DNA of 64,000 bases from Fimbriimonadia bacterium. GTDB taxonomy: Bacteria; Armatimonadota; Fimbriimonadia; Fimbriimonadales; Fimbriimonadaceae. Shown here in pieces: positions 27,792 to 38,048 of this stretch (positions are counted from its first letter, which is position 1; each line of letters begins with the position of its first letter). The stretch is from positions 62,001 through 126,000 of the forward strand of contig JAUIKO010000003.1 in NCBI GenBank assembly GCA_030430755.1, given 5' to 3'. Position numbers and translations under genes: made by a program. Below the pieces are notes generated by a model. The model ran no database searches. It was not told the origin of the DNA and saw nothing but the letters and a program-made list of their open reading frames with translations.

Positions 27792-29361
27792 ATTTTCACC
27801 ATATGGATTTACAACTATAGAACTGCTTACTGCTGTTAGTCTATTAGGAATCATATTATCAATCATCTTTATGCCTATGCTTCATAGCATGAAAATCGTA
27901 TCTCAAACCGATAGTAGAATAGATACTAAATTAGCTCTCAACCATGCAGGATTAAGAATAAAGAAAGATTTAGATTTAGCAAATAGTTATTCTGCTCCGA
28001 ATGTAAATATCACCATTCCCTTAAGCAATAGAAATACAATCACTCTCAATTCGACTCAACTAAATCTTTTCATACCTACGCAGCAGACCGCGAGTCCATA
28101 TCAGCTAAATCCATATGCGGGTAATCGTATAGATCCTACTTTAAAACAGACTCTATCTATTCCAGACAAAAGAGAAAAACAAGCATATCATTTTGTTCGA
28201 TATTATATTGATAGAAAAAATTCATTGCGCCCATATCAATCTCCTGATATCGACAATAATATTCGTAAAAATAATATCAATCTGTTAACTCTCAAACGTC
28301 TTATTATCTTTAACTATTCTTCTCTTGCAGACACTCGCCCTGACATACCAAATATCAAATCAGACCTAGAACAGTTCGAAAAAATGGATACGGCTCAGTT
28401 CATTGACTATCTCAAAGCAATCAATGCTCCACATGATGTTGAAGATCTCATCCCAGATAGACATATTGATTTACTCCATTGGGATACATCAGGCAGTATT
28501 CATTCTGGACTAATCATCAAAGAATCTTTCCAGACCATTTCAAACAGCGAAAACAGAAATATCCGCCAAGAAATCAGTATTCCTGCTATACCTAAATATG
28601 ATCTTCCATCTCTTATGTTAAAGGATATTTCCGATCTTATCCATATCTTTGCAACCACAAAACACCCCTATATAAAATCTACATCATATAACCTCATCAT
28701 GAATAGAATTGCACCAGATATAGCTCAAGAGGTCATCATTCCTCCACATATAAATTTATTCGAAACGATTTCAGATTCTATTTCAAGCAATCCTATCATC
28801 GCTACCAATTCTATCCAGTTATTCATAAGCAATGGATCAGAGCGAGACAATGCAGTAGCAAACGAAGCTCTTTCTTCATTAGAAGAAACTATTTTTATTC
28901 CTTTTAGATTAGTTACAGATGAATCAAAATCGAAAGAATTTCAATATCCTATATATTCAGACACCATCTCATCATATACACTAGATACTGTATCAGAATC
29001 TGAAAAAGTTGCTAAGGCTATAAATGTTATCTCTGAAAATCTAGTGCAGACGATAGATGAAACTTCTACAACCATTGAGAGTCTTAAAAATTATATAGAG
29101 AACTATTTTTTAAAACAAAAAATATTTATGATTACTTTATCCGATGAAATAAATTCTAATCTTTTACAGAAAAATTGGAACCTATCCTTTAGCTACAATC
29201 TGAACGATCCAATGAATAGATCCAATACTTCTCAAGATATCTGTTTATCCATAATATTATCAGGCATAAAAAAAATAAATACAAACTTTAAGTCGAATGA
29301 ATTAGCAGAATTTCGAACCACATCCTTTTTCAAAAAAGAAGAGGAGACACCTTTAGAATGA
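27745..29361 (+). CDS. Type IV pilin-like protein (pseudopilin), gene 3 of 4
   Basis: This 538-residue protein has the cleavage signal YGFTTIELLTAVSLLGIILS with Glu5 present. The ATG at 27745 has AGGA eight bases upstream and gives a 20-residue leader; the ATG at 27775 would give a short basic leader but has a poor ribosome site. It overlaps the end of gene 2. The large soluble part is unusually long for a pseudopilin, as in GspK/PilW-like members. No further domain is recognised. ATGA overlap (29358-29361) couples it to the next gene. Confidence 0.8.
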   Translation: MFLFFLPFKDMQLKHKFSPYGFTTIELLTAVSLLGIILSIIFMPMLHSMKIVSQTDSRIDTKLALNHAGLRIKKDLDLANSYSAPNVNITIPLSNRNTITLNSTQLNLFIPTQQTASPYQLNPYAGNRIDPTLKQTLSIPDKREKQAYHFVRYYIDRKNSLRPYQSPDIDNNIRKNNINLLTLKRLIIFNYSSLADTRPDIPNIKSDLEQFEKMDTAQFIDYLKAINAPHDVEDLIPDRHIDLLHWDTSGSIHSGLIIKESFQTISNSENRNIRQEISIPAIPKYDLPSLMLKDISDLIHIFATTKHPYIKSTSYNLIMNRIAPDIAQEVIIPPHINLFETISDSISSNPIIATNSIQLFISNGSERDNAVANEALSSLEETIFIPFRLVTDESKSKEFQYPIYSDTISSYTLDTVSESEKVAKAINVISENLVQTIDETSTTIESLKNYIENYFLKQKIFMITLSDEINSNLLQKNWNLSFSYNLNDPMNRSNTSQDICLSIILSGIKKINTNFKSNELAEFRTTSFFKKEEETPLE

Positions 29362-31415
29362 CTCATTACCAGCGTGCTACTCGGGTAACACCTCGAAGAA
29401 TACATGACATATCTGGACAAGCACTTGTTCTAACTATCATGATTCTATCCATCATGACGTTAATTACTTTTATATTCACAGCACTTATTGCAAAAAACAT
29501 TCACTCTTCTTCTGTGCACCATAAACGAACTTCTTTATACCAGTCAGCAAAACAACATGTCATTCAAACATATCAAAAAATAATACAAAGCGAGCCGTTA
29601 GCTGCTGACTGGAGAGAGAATATACAGAACACCAATACCAATGATCCCGACTACCGATATTTATCCCTTGATGGACCAGATGGTAAAGGTTATTTTACAA
29701 GAGAAATAGACTCTATCAATAACACGAGAATTCTTACACGAATAAGAATTATCAAAAGCTTAAATGATACTTCTGCATTTATTCCAAATTGTAGTAACAT
29801 CATCCATAAAACTGTTATTGAATGTGTTGCGAAACAAGGTGTTTACTTAGAAAACGACCCAACCACTCATCACCAAAACCTATCATATCAAGAAGCAAAA
29901 TGTATAGGAATTATCGATTCACCTCTTATGAGAAATTCATATAATCAAACATCCTACTTGCGTCTATTTCACAATCTCGATCATATCAAAAATAAATTAG
30001 CACTCCAAGTTTCAACACCTGATTCTTTCGAAATATTGAGCAATAGACTCCTACTTCAAAGAGTAAACACAGATTTAGAAAAAATCATAACTCAAGCAGG
30101 TTTTTCCTATGATACAAATATTAACCTGCCTCATCTCTTTTCTAACATGAGCTCTTCTTTCTGGAATCTATGGAAATCAAAGCCTCAAGATGTTAACAAT
30201 AACCCCCTTGCTTTTTTCTTTACATCACCTTATCAAACCGAAGATATTCATGCTGTTCCTCAAAAATGGATGCGAAAAAATACGCACTGGTTTGGTCCAT
30301 ACTTCCAGCCACAAGTAGCTTCTATAGAATTTCAAAATGAAGGTTTTGTCTGGAAGAATCAAAACATTGAACCTGTGTTCACCAAGTATACAGATATCAA
30401 AAATTGTCCTATATGTATTGATGGCGACTGTTCTGTAAGCGGCATGGTTCCACCAAACCAAAATCTCACATTAGTCTGCAATGGAACTATCTATATATCT
30501 GGACCTATCTATCATCAGCAGAACAGACCCAACATCTTTTTCGTTTCCAAAAATCATATTGTCGTGAACCCAACACAATTTATTGCTCCTGAACATCTAG
30601 AAACAAAAAATATTGATTATAACGAAGCATTTGTCTTTAAAAAATGTCTACTTCCTTTAAAGTCTTACCAAGCCTTTCTTGACAATGATAACACTCAAAT
30701 TGAAATACATCTAAAATATGCTGACACACCATCATATCTATCAACTCGTGAAGATGATCCTAAGTATAACCATCGAAAAGAGGATCAATCCGCATCCGAT
30801 ACCGACCAGATAAACGGGGATCTCGAAGAAACAAATCCCTCTTCTTCTTATGCTCTATTCTTTAATCTTGCCTACACCTCTAAAATCGATGAAGGAAAAC
30901 AGTTCATACCACTAACTGTCAACCTCTCTGAACAGCCAAGTATAAATAATCTCAAAATTATTAATATAAAATTGAAAGATATCATTGATAAACTTATGCT
31001 TAAAGGATATACACGCGATCAGCTACCTGAACATATTTATCTAGAAATCTATTCAAACCAAAATTTGCACCTCATCAAATCTACATGGATGAATGTAGCT
31101 GTACCAATCCAAGCCTCTCTATACTCAGAGAGAGGATCGTTCTATGTTATTCCTCCTAATCTACATCAAGACAAAACAGAAGACTTTATAAATTATGACA
31201 TTCACATTCAGAGTCTCTTTATATCTGAAAACATTCCAGCACCTCTTTCTTACCAAAACTCTTGGAATCAGATTTTTAAAAACAGAATTCAGATTCAAAA
31301 AATATCTTTCAAACCTGAAGATTACCGAAAAGATGAGTTAGGAAACTATCTATATCCACTCCCCTTCACTCCTCTAAACCAACACTTCATGTATCTTGGA
31401 CCTCCCATACGTTAA
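29358..31415 (+). CDS. PilX/GspK-like membrane-anchored protein, gene 4 of 4
   Basis: The 685-residue product starts with a short polar segment and one helix (QALVLTIMILSIMTLITFIF) without a Gly-Phe cleavage signal, as in PilX-N-type proteins that co-occur with minor pilins. A polar beta-rich ectodomain follows, with a Cys-rich hairpin (NCPICIDGDCSVSG, then LVCNGTIYISGPIY) that resembles the parallel-beta part of some pilus tip proteins. It is translationally coupled to gene 3 by an ATGA overlap and ends the operon. The exact family is uncertain. Confidence 0.65.
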   Translation: MTHYQRATRVTPRRIHDISGQALVLTIMILSIMTLITFIFTALIAKNIHSSSVHHKRTSLYQSAKQHVIQTYQKIIQSEPLAADWRENIQNTNTNDPDYRYLSLDGPDGKGYFTREIDSINNTRILTRIRIIKSLNDTSAFIPNCSNIIHKTVIECVAKQGVYLENDPTTHHQNLSYQEAKCIGIIDSPLMRNSYNQTSYLRLFHNLDHIKNKLALQVSTPDSFEILSNRLLLQRVNTDLEKIITQAGFSYDTNINLPHLFSNMSSSFWNLWKSKPQDVNNNPLAFFFTSPYQTEDIHAVPQKWMRKNTHWFGPYFQPQVASIEFQNEGFVWKNQNIEPVFTKYTDIKNCPICIDGDCSVSGMVPPNQNLTLVCNGTIYISGPIYHQQNRPNIFFVSKNHIVVNPTQFIAPEHLETKNIDYNEAFVFKKCLLPLKSYQAFLDNDNTQIEIHLKYADTPSYLSTREDDPKYNHRKEDQSASDTDQINGDLEETNPSSSYALFFNLAYTSKIDEGKQFIPLTVNLSEQPSINNLKIINIKLKDIIDKLMLKGYTRDQLPEHIYLEIYSNQNLHLIKSTWMNVAVPIQASLYSERGSFYVIPPNLHQDKTEDFINYDIHIQSLFISENIPAPLSYQNSWNQIFKNRIQIQKISFKPEDYRKDELGNYLYPLPFTPLNQHFMYLGPPIR

Positions 31416-31506
31416 TTTAAGATAGAGAGCAGAATATCCATAGATTGTTGAGAAAATTAAATACCTAGCACTAAAGACAGCTAGTACTTATACCAATAAA
31501 ATAGTC

Positions 31507-33225
31507 ATGAGTGCATCACTTCAAAAAGAAAAAGATTATCAAGCTATTGGACCTGTATTAGAAAACAACCAACTAAATGCCAAAAAAAGCAAGGTCAGAA
31601 ATGATTCATACTACAAGATATTGAACTCAAATCTGGCCGAATTGATCCCACAATATGCAGAAAAAATTCTTGATATCGGATGCGGGATGGGCGTACTAGG
31701 CTCAGCTCTCAAAAAGAAACATCCTCATATGAAAATTTGGGGAGTTGAAGAGGTGCACTCAATCGCAGAACTTGCAAAACATCATTTAGATACTGTCATC
31801 GAGGGTGATATTGAGACAAATCTATTCCTTCCATTTGATAAACAATTCTTTGATGTACTCGTTTTTGATGAAACACTTGGCCTATTGAACGATCCAGAAG
31901 CAACCATTAAAAAACTTCTTCCTTATCTTAAAACAGGTGGGAAAGTCATTGCGAGCTCTTCGAATATTGCGCACTGGTCCGTTATTATGAACCTTGTTAA
32001 AGGTGATATTGAAGTAAAAGAACAATCCGTTTTTGATCCAGATCGTATTCGATTTTTTACATCAAAAACAATGAGAGCTTTATTTGAAAAACTAGATCTT
32101 GAAATTGATCATTTTGAACGTATTGTAAAACCTAGTAAAAGAGCGAATAAATATCTTTCTCAGCTCGCAACTATTTATGAGTATTCTTTAGATGGTTTAG
32201 AAGAAGAGTGGTCGACATATCAGTTTATGTTAAGCGCATCTCTTCCCTCACATGTTGTGGATAAGTTGCATTCAAATCATTCTTATACCAAAGCAGTTGT
32301 TGAGCATACTAAAACGAATACTCAACCTGAAGTGAACTCCGTTCATAAAGAAGAATTATCAACACAAAACAGACCACCTATGGTCTCTAAAGTCCGAACT
32401 CTTGATCAAGAAGCCCATAACCAAAAAGAGATTACTGAGTCATTAAAAATGTTAGTTGCGGATCAACTTCTAAAAAATCAATCATTAGAAGAACAGGTAG
32501 AAAGTAAAGAAAAACTTGATATTTCATCTCATGCCCCTGCGCCAAACAGTGTAGAATCGACAGCTAAAAAGCATATGTTGGGTATTACCATTTTTCATTG
32601 TGATAAAGATGCTGATTTTCCACTCTTTTTAGAACAACTCTCTAGAAACACTGATACAAATACTCCCATTCATATTATCAATCTTACCGATCAAACAGAA
32701 GTTTTTGAATCACAAAAAGAAAATTTAAATTTATGGTCTAACCTTCAGATACTTGAAAAAAATATTTCTTTAAATACCCTACTATCTGGTTTTGCTCACT
32801 CTGTGCTTATGAGAACTGAGTGTATAGTTTCTTCTGGCTGGCTTTCCAGACTAGAACACCACTTATATCAAAAACAATTTCAAATTATTGGTCCAGTTAT
32901 AGATATGGGTGAAGGGCTGCAAAGGGTCGAATACCATGTTCCTAAAGACATTAGTGGAGATTATACGTTCCATACTATGAATGATCTATTATATGAGCAT
33001 AATCAACACCAGTCTGCTCCTATGAAAATTATTGAAAAATATTGCATCGCCATCGATACAGAAAACATAGGTACATTAGACATTGATTTATTAAATCATG
33101 AATCAAAACTGAAGCAACTCGTAGATACTTATAAAGATAAAGAAAAAGGTATCGCCGTTGCAAGAGATGTCTTTATTCATATTGAAAAGAATCTATCTAT
33201 AACAGAACTTCTGAACAGTTTATAA
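31507..33225 (+). CDS. Methyltransferase with GT-A-like C-terminal domain
   Basis: The N-terminal 230 residues are a class I SAM methyltransferase: ILDIGCGMGVLG is the glycine-rich motif I, VFDETLGLLN lies further on, and GGKVIASSSNIAHWS is the motif near strand five. A linker of roughly 110 residues with coiled-coil-like segments leads to a C-terminal domain (about 360-560) that resembles part of a family 2 glycosyltransferase (SGWLSRLEHHLYQKQFQIIG), although DxD is not clear. Methyltransferase-glycosyltransferase chains are common in surface-polysaccharide and flagellin-glycan clusters. The gene is alone and ends in a strong terminator. Whether the C-terminal half is active is uncertain. 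Confidence 0.75.
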   Translation: MSASLQKEKDYQAIGPVLENNQLNAKKSKVRNDSYYKILNSNLAELIPQYAEKILDIGCGMGVLGSALKKKHPHMKIWGVEEVHSIAELAKHHLDTVIEGDIETNLFLPFDKQFFDVLVFDETLGLLNDPEATIKKLLPYLKTGGKVIASSSNIAHWSVIMNLVKGDIEVKEQSVFDPDRIRFFTSKTMRALFEKLDLEIDHFERIVKPSKRANKYLSQLATIYEYSLDGLEEEWSTYQFMLSASLPSHVVDKLHSNHSYTKAVVEHTKTNTQPEVNSVHKEELSTQNRPPMVSKVRTLDQEAHNQKEITESLKMLVADQLLKNQSLEEQVESKEKLDISSHAPAPNSVESTAKKHMLGITIFHCDKDADFPLFLEQLSRNTDTNTPIHIINLTDQTEVFESQKENLNLWSNLQILEKNISLNTLLSGFAHSVLMRTECIVSSGWLSRLEHHLYQKQFQIIGPVIDMGEGLQRVEYHVPKDISGDYTFHTMNDLLYEHNQHQSAPMKIIEKYCIAIDTENIGTLDIDLLNHESKLKQLVDTYKDKEKGIAVARDVFIHIEKNLSITELLNSL

Positions 33226-33242
33226 TCGAATAAGACTACTCA

Positions 33243-33281
33243 AAAACATAGCCGTATGTTTGCATACGGCTATGTTTTTTT
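33243..33281 (+). terminator. Rho-independent terminator
   Basis: A 16-bp perfect inverted repeat (33243-33258 and 33263-33278) with a four-base loop TTTG includes the GC-rich core CATAGCCGTATG and runs into T7. It ends the methyltransferase gene. Confidence 0.92.
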
Positions 33282-33348
33282 CTATCTATATGAATAAAAT
33301 ATCAACGCAGCCTGCAGTATGTGCAAATAACATCCAATATTAATATCA

Positions 33349-33558
33349 ATGCATCTTAATAGAAATAACTTTTATAGATTTAATAAGTATTTAGTATTCA
33401 TCGTACCAGGTGTTTTACTGATTGGATCAACAGGATGTACCGGTTATGAGAAAAGCTCCTTGCGAAATAAATCCAATGATGTCCATCTATATAGTTTAGA
33501 TATAGAAAGAGAAAATGAATTAGAAGAATTGTTAGAACATACTGATAACAATAATTGA
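33349..33558 (+). CDS. Small putative lipoprotein
   Basis: A 69-residue frame with basic N-terminus, hydrophobic stretch (YLVFIVPGVLLIG) and STGC, a weak lipobox because position -3 is Ser rather than Leu. The short tail is acidic and ends in Asp-Asn repeats. It begins 68 bases behind the terminator and has no very clear ribosome site. The function is unknown, and the gene may not be real. Confidence 0.4.
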   Translation: MHLNRNNFYRFNKYLVFIVPGVLLIGSTGCTGYEKSSLRNKSNDVHLYSLDIERENELEELLEHTDNNN

Positions 33559-33587
33559 TATATATTCCATTCACTCGATCAAGCAAA

Positions 33588-33664
<77 letters not shown>

Positions 33665-33925
33665 TTCTTACTCATTTATGATACCTCTTACTTAAATGCT
33701 TGTACAAGAGTTATTCAAGATATTATCTCTTTTCAAAAAAATTAACCTCTGATAGAAAAAATTTCCCAGACAACAATATGAGATCATAGACAATGCTACG
33801 ATCTCACTCTAAAGTATTTTTATATCGACACCTTTCGCTATGTTCATAGATTTATGGTATATTCATATCCTTACACTGAGGAATGGACCTATCTATTCTT
33901 CATTTTGTTCAGATAAAGCTAAATA

Positions 33926-36391
33926 CTACTTCTTAGACCCACCGCCGCCGCCACTGCCAGGGCCGTTCAAGCTAGACATAATAGCTCCTAATCTCGAGGC
34001 TTGAGCACTGTATTTAGCAATAGATCCATCCATAACCTGGAACTTTCTCATGAGCTGTTGTTCTTCTTCATGTAAACGTAATTTTAAGTCCACTCTGTTA
34101 CTTTCTAGCTCATTGTACTGCTCTTTCAAAGATTCTTCCATAGCGGTAAGAATTCCGGGGTTACCATTCTGAGAAGTATATTTAGATTGAAGTACGGTAT
34201 CCAAGTAAGATACCATTTGCTGAATGGCACCATTCGACACAGAAACACTTCCCACAGCACCTGTAGCATTTCCTGTGTAGCGAATCTTCAGACCATCCGT
34301 AGTCGTATTTCCTGCAGTATAACCACTACTTCCAAATGTTCCACTAGCAGAGTTACCTCTCAAATACTGTCCATCTCCTGTACAAGTCTCACCGTTAATG
34401 GTTCCGGCAACATCTGTTCCAGATGCATCGACTGGTGTGGTACCAATGCCTGAAGAATCTGCAGCTGCTGCAATATCACTTACAACAGTAAAATCTCCAT
34501 ATTGACCATAATATTTACTCGTAATCTTTATATTTCCACCACTATTTTCAGCTGTAACATACCTTCCAACTGTATCGTGCTGATTAATCGCATTGATATT
34601 ATCCGTAATACTATTTCCACCTGTAAGTGCTACAATATAAGATTTTCCATGGAAAGTAAATGTTAATTGTTCAGCAGTAGCATTATTTAATGTCTGAGCA
34701 GTTCCAGCAGTTGTAGTTGCTTGCGTAGCAATGGTCGTAATATTTACAGCATAGGCAGAATTTTGCACAGTATTATTGGTAGAACTGATAAACTGAATGG
34801 TATTTGTACTTCCCTTACCAGATGGTAAAAGAATATTCTGTGTATCATTCAAGTTCGTCATTAAATAGTTTTTAAACGTAGATTCATCTAACTGAATCTT
34901 CCCACTAATACGAACACCATTTTTAGTAACATTACCATCTGCATCACTCAATTGTTGAGAAATGCCTATATGTGTTAAATTCGTAAGACTGGTTCCTGAA
35001 AGTCCAGTCGGACTTGTAAACAGTTTCAGGTTCAATTCAGAAGGTAAATTTGAAGCAAGAGTATCTCCCATTAATACTCCTCCTTCTTGTGTATCATCAT
35101 ACCACTGCGTCTCTTCGGCGACGTATTCTACAAGATCATTATAGCTTTCGACAACACTCTTCATCTTATCAACAATAGCATCATAATCTCGATTTACATT
35201 CAATTCTGCATACGTCAAGGTAGAAAGTCCATGCAAGCTTATTGTTGTTCCTGAAATAGAATCCATGTGATTTGACTGACTAGATACAGAAACACCATCT
35301 AAAGTAACACTTGCATTCTGACCTGCGACAATATTACAACCAGCATTATAACCTGATTGCAAAACACCTAAAGATTCTAAGATATTACTATTATCTGTAA
35401 AATCACCCGTACCGATAGCTCCACCACCTTTCGTAATATACAAAGCGTAAGTAGTACTACCATTCTCTTCTAGTTCGTTTATAGAAGCTGTACAAGTACC
35501 ACCAGCTGCATTAATAGAGTTTGCTATTGTTTGGAGCGTATCATTATCTCTATCAATATTTACTGCAACACCACCAATGGTCACGTTTCCAGAGGCAAGA
35601 CCTGTTAAGCCCATCTGCGTGCCTATAGAAAGTGTATCTTTATCAGAAAATCGGAATGAACACGCTGTATCGCTTGCAATGGTATCGGTAACATTTGTTC
35701 TAAGTGCTAGTGTTCCATTTAACATATTAAAATCCGAACCTCCCGCACCACTCAAAAGAGTTCCACCATCTACATCACAAATTTGAACCGTATTATTTGT
35801 ACCCTTTGTTGTATTGAGTGCACCTGTTTTTTCATTAGCAATAACTATATAATAGTTACCAGCTCCATCATCTAATAAATTGGCATCTGCACCACAATTA
35901 GCATCATTAATCTTTCCGATAAATTCACTTAAGGTATCTGAGCCAGAACTTACAATACCTTTTCCATTAATAACAATCGTTCCACTTGATAGCGTAGCAG
36001 TATAAGAAGTATAGGCTTGAGATCGAATTTTATCTGCTTTGGCATATGAACTCACCGTTAGCAAGACTTTCTGAGAAACTGCACTCGAAGTCGCAGAAAT
36101 AGTTGCAATATCTTCATTTGAGCTAGTCGTAGTATATTCATTGAAAGCGGCCTTCATATTTAATGTTTTTGCAGCAGTTTGCACAGCATCTAATTTTTCT
36201 CTAAAATCTTTATAAGCATCTATTTTTTCTTGAAGTTCTTCTTGCTGCTTCTCAATTTTCTCTACGGCTTTATTCTTCTTTTTCATGATCGATTCGATCA
36301 TTTTGTCATATTCAATTCCACTTCCTAAACCTGTGATGGTAGTATTTGCTACATAATTTCCAGATGATACTGATGATGTTTTATTAGGCAT
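33926..36391 (-). CDS. fliD: Flagellar filament capping protein FliD
   Basis: FliD forms the cap that folds flagellin at the filament tip. The N-terminal signature TITGLGSGIEYDKMIESIM fits FliD N-terminus, followed by the coiled-coil helix KKKNKAVEKIEKQQEELQEK. The middle (about 120-640) is a very long, Ser/Thr/Gly/Asn-rich set of beta domains. The C-terminus (SYLDTVLQSKYTS then EEQQLMRKFQVMDGSIAKY) is typical FliD. At 821 residues it is longer than most members, and it ends in GPGSGGGGGSKK, an odd glycine tail. Start is at 36391 with AGGAG upstream. No other flagellar gene is in the window, so it is an orphan here. Confidence 0.9.
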   Translation of the reverse strand: MPNKTSSVSSGNYVANTTITGLGSGIEYDKMIESIMKKKNKAVEKIEKQQEELQEKIDAYKDFREKLDAVQTAAKTLNMKAAFNEYTTTSSNEDIATISATSSAVSQKVLLTVSSYAKADKIRSQAYTSYTATLSSGTIVINGKGIVSSGSDTLSEFIGKINDANCGADANLLDDGAGNYYIVIANEKTGALNTTKGTNNTVQICDVDGGTLLSGAGGSDFNMLNGTLALRTNVTDTIASDTACSFRFSDKDTLSIGTQMGLTGLASGNVTIGGVAVNIDRDNDTLQTIANSINAAGGTCTASINELEENGSTTYALYITKGGGAIGTGDFTDNSNILESLGVLQSGYNAGCNIVAGQNASVTLDGVSVSSQSNHMDSISGTTISLHGLSTLTYAELNVNRDYDAIVDKMKSVVESYNDLVEYVAEETQWYDDTQEGGVLMGDTLASNLPSELNLKLFTSPTGLSGTSLTNLTHIGISQQLSDADGNVTKNGVRISGKIQLDESTFKNYLMTNLNDTQNILLPSGKGSTNTIQFISSTNNTVQNSAYAVNITTIATQATTTAGTAQTLNNATAEQLTFTFHGKSYIVALTGGNSITDNINAINQHDTVGRYVTAENSGGNIKITSKYYGQYGDFTVVSDIAAAADSSGIGTTPVDASGTDVAGTINGETCTGDGQYLRGNSASGTFGSSGYTAGNTTTDGLKIRYTGNATGAVGSVSVSNGAIQQMVSYLDTVLQSKYTSQNGNPGILTAMEESLKEQYNELESNRVDLKLRLHEEEQQLMRKFQVMDGSIAKYSAQASRLGAIMSSLNGPGSGGGGGSKK

Positions 36392-36718
36392 TTAGCTCTC
36401 CTTAGCACCTATATTTCTATCCTTGAATATATGATGAATCCGTTTCAATCATACATTTCAGAATTATTGGAAAAGAGTTATATAAGGATAGATTTGAAAG
36501 AAACATTCGTAAAAATACTAGTTTATTAAAAAAAAATCCATCCACTTCTTATTTTCAAATTTGTTTATTTTAAGAAGGATTTATTAAATATATATAGAAT
36601 GTTTCTAGATATAGAAAGAACAATCTTTGGATAATTGAACGCGATTAAGTTCGTGAACTAGTATAAAGTCCTATTTATTCTGGTAATCTTAAGTTGTTAT
36701 ACGTAAGGTGGTAATATA
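36392..36718. other. Divergent intergenic region between fliD and murA
   Basis: This 327-base stretch separates two divergent genes and should hold both promoters. A strong ribosome site (AAGGTGG at 36705-36711) serves the TTG start of murA, and AGGAG serves fliD. It is AT-rich, with a long A run near 36531; I see no sigma-28 box or operator with confidence. Confidence 0.45.
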
Positions 36719-38011
36719 TTGGAAATTTTAAATATTAACGGCGGAAGACGCTTGCATGGAACAGTACAAATACCCGCAAGTAAGAATTCTGCATTAGCTA
36801 TACTATCCTCAGTACTTTTGTCGCATGAAACCTGCATTATCCACAATGTACCTCAAGTTACTGACATCAGACATAAACTCAATTTACTAGAACTGTTTGG
36901 AGCTAAAATTGAAACATTCAATAATGGTACATCTATTTCAATAGACTGTACTAAAATTCATCATCATGAAGCAGATGAAGAGAATGCAAGACCCATCAGA
37001 ACGTCCTTTTTTATGATGGGCCCATTACTTGCAAAGTTAGGGAAAGCTCATCTTCCTGCCCCTGGCGGTTGCAAATTAGGAGCAAGACCTGTTGATTTCC
37101 ATTTAAAAGGTTTATCCAAGTTAGGTGCCGATATCGAACTTGAGAAAGGCGCATATACAGGTAAAGCTATTCAATTATTTGGATCAGATATTTATCTAGA
37201 CTTTCCAAGCGCAGGTGCAACACAACATTTAATGTCAACGGCTACTCTTGCTAGAGGTACAACGGTCATCCATAATGCAGCAGCTGAACCTGAGGTCCTG
37301 ATACTTGCAGATTTCTTAATGTCCATGGGAGCAAAAATCACTGGTATCGGTACCAGCACGATTACAATTATAGGCACCCCTTATTTAAGAGGAACAGAGT
37401 TTACTATTCCATCAGATAGAATTCAAGCATCCACATACATGGTTGCCGCAGCAGCTACATGTGGAGATGTAACCGTCGAAAATGTTATCCCTGATCACCT
37501 TACTGCACTTTCTACAAAGTTATCTGAGGCAGGAGCTACCGTTATAGAAGGAACGGACTGGGTAAGAGTCAAAAGTGACTCTAGGCTTAAACCGATTAAA
37601 ATTAAGACACTCCCCTACCCTGGGTTCCCAACGGATGTTCAACAGATTATTACATCTGCATTAACCGTTGCATCGGGAACTAGCGTTATTGAAGAGACGA
37701 TCTATGAAAGCCGGATAGGTCATATTCCAGAACTTGTTAGAATGGGTGCAAAAATCTCTCTAGAAGGTCGATTAAGCATTATTGAAGGCGTAGACAAATT
37801 AAAAGGCGCTATTGTAGAAGCTAGTGACTTACGTGCAGGGGCAGCTCTTTGTATAGCAGCTCTGATTTCAGAAAAAGAGACCATTATTAAAAATGTTAAC
37901 TTTATTGATAGAGGATATCAGGATCTGGAACAAAACTTAACTCAATTAGGGGCATGTATTCACAGAGTGCCTACGAGTAATTGGGAATACGATCATGTAT
38001 GTTTAAAATAA
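36719..38011 (+). CDS. murA: UDP-N-acetylglucosamine 1-carboxyvinyltransferase
   Basis: MurA transfers enolpyruvate from phosphoenolpyruvate to UDP-GlcNAc, the first committed step of peptidoglycan synthesis. The 430-residue chain has Lys22 in PASKNSALAI and Cys118 in LPAPGGCKLGARPVDFHL, the residues that bind phosphoenolpyruvate and act as general acid; fosfomycin sensitivity is therefore expected. The start is TTG at 36719, set by AAGGTGG seven bases before it. The stop codon lies inside a perfect 14-bp hairpin. Divergent from fliD and followed by a membrane-protein gene 37 bases downstream. Confidence 0.98.
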   Translation: MEILNINGGRRLHGTVQIPASKNSALAILSSVLLSHETCIIHNVPQVTDIRHKLNLLELFGAKIETFNNGTSISIDCTKIHHHEADEENARPIRTSFFMMGPLLAKLGKAHLPAPGGCKLGARPVDFHLKGLSKLGADIELEKGAYTGKAIQLFGSDIYLDFPSAGATQHLMSTATLARGTTVIHNAAAEPEVLILADFLMSMGAKITGIGTSTITIIGTPYLRGTEFTIPSDRIQASTYMVAAAATCGDVTVENVIPDHLTALSTKLSEAGATVIEGTDWVRVKSDSRLKPIKIKTLPYPGFPTDVQQIITSALTVASGTSVIEETIYESRIGHIPELVRMGAKISLEGRLSIIEGVDKLKGAIVEASDLRAGAALCIAALISEKETIIKNVNFIDRGYQDLEQNLTQLGACIHRVPTSNWEYDHVCLK

Positions 38012-38022
38012 ACATACATGAT
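37992..38022 (+). terminator. Perfect hairpin straddling the murA stop codon
   Basis: ATCATGTATGTTTA (37992-38005) and its exact complement (38009-38022) enclose three A; the right arm begins with the murA stop TAA. A short TTT follows. It may be a stop-proximal terminator or an attenuator between murA and the next gene. Confidence 0.5.
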
Positions 38023-38048
38023 TTAAATAAAACTTATTAAGTATAAAT

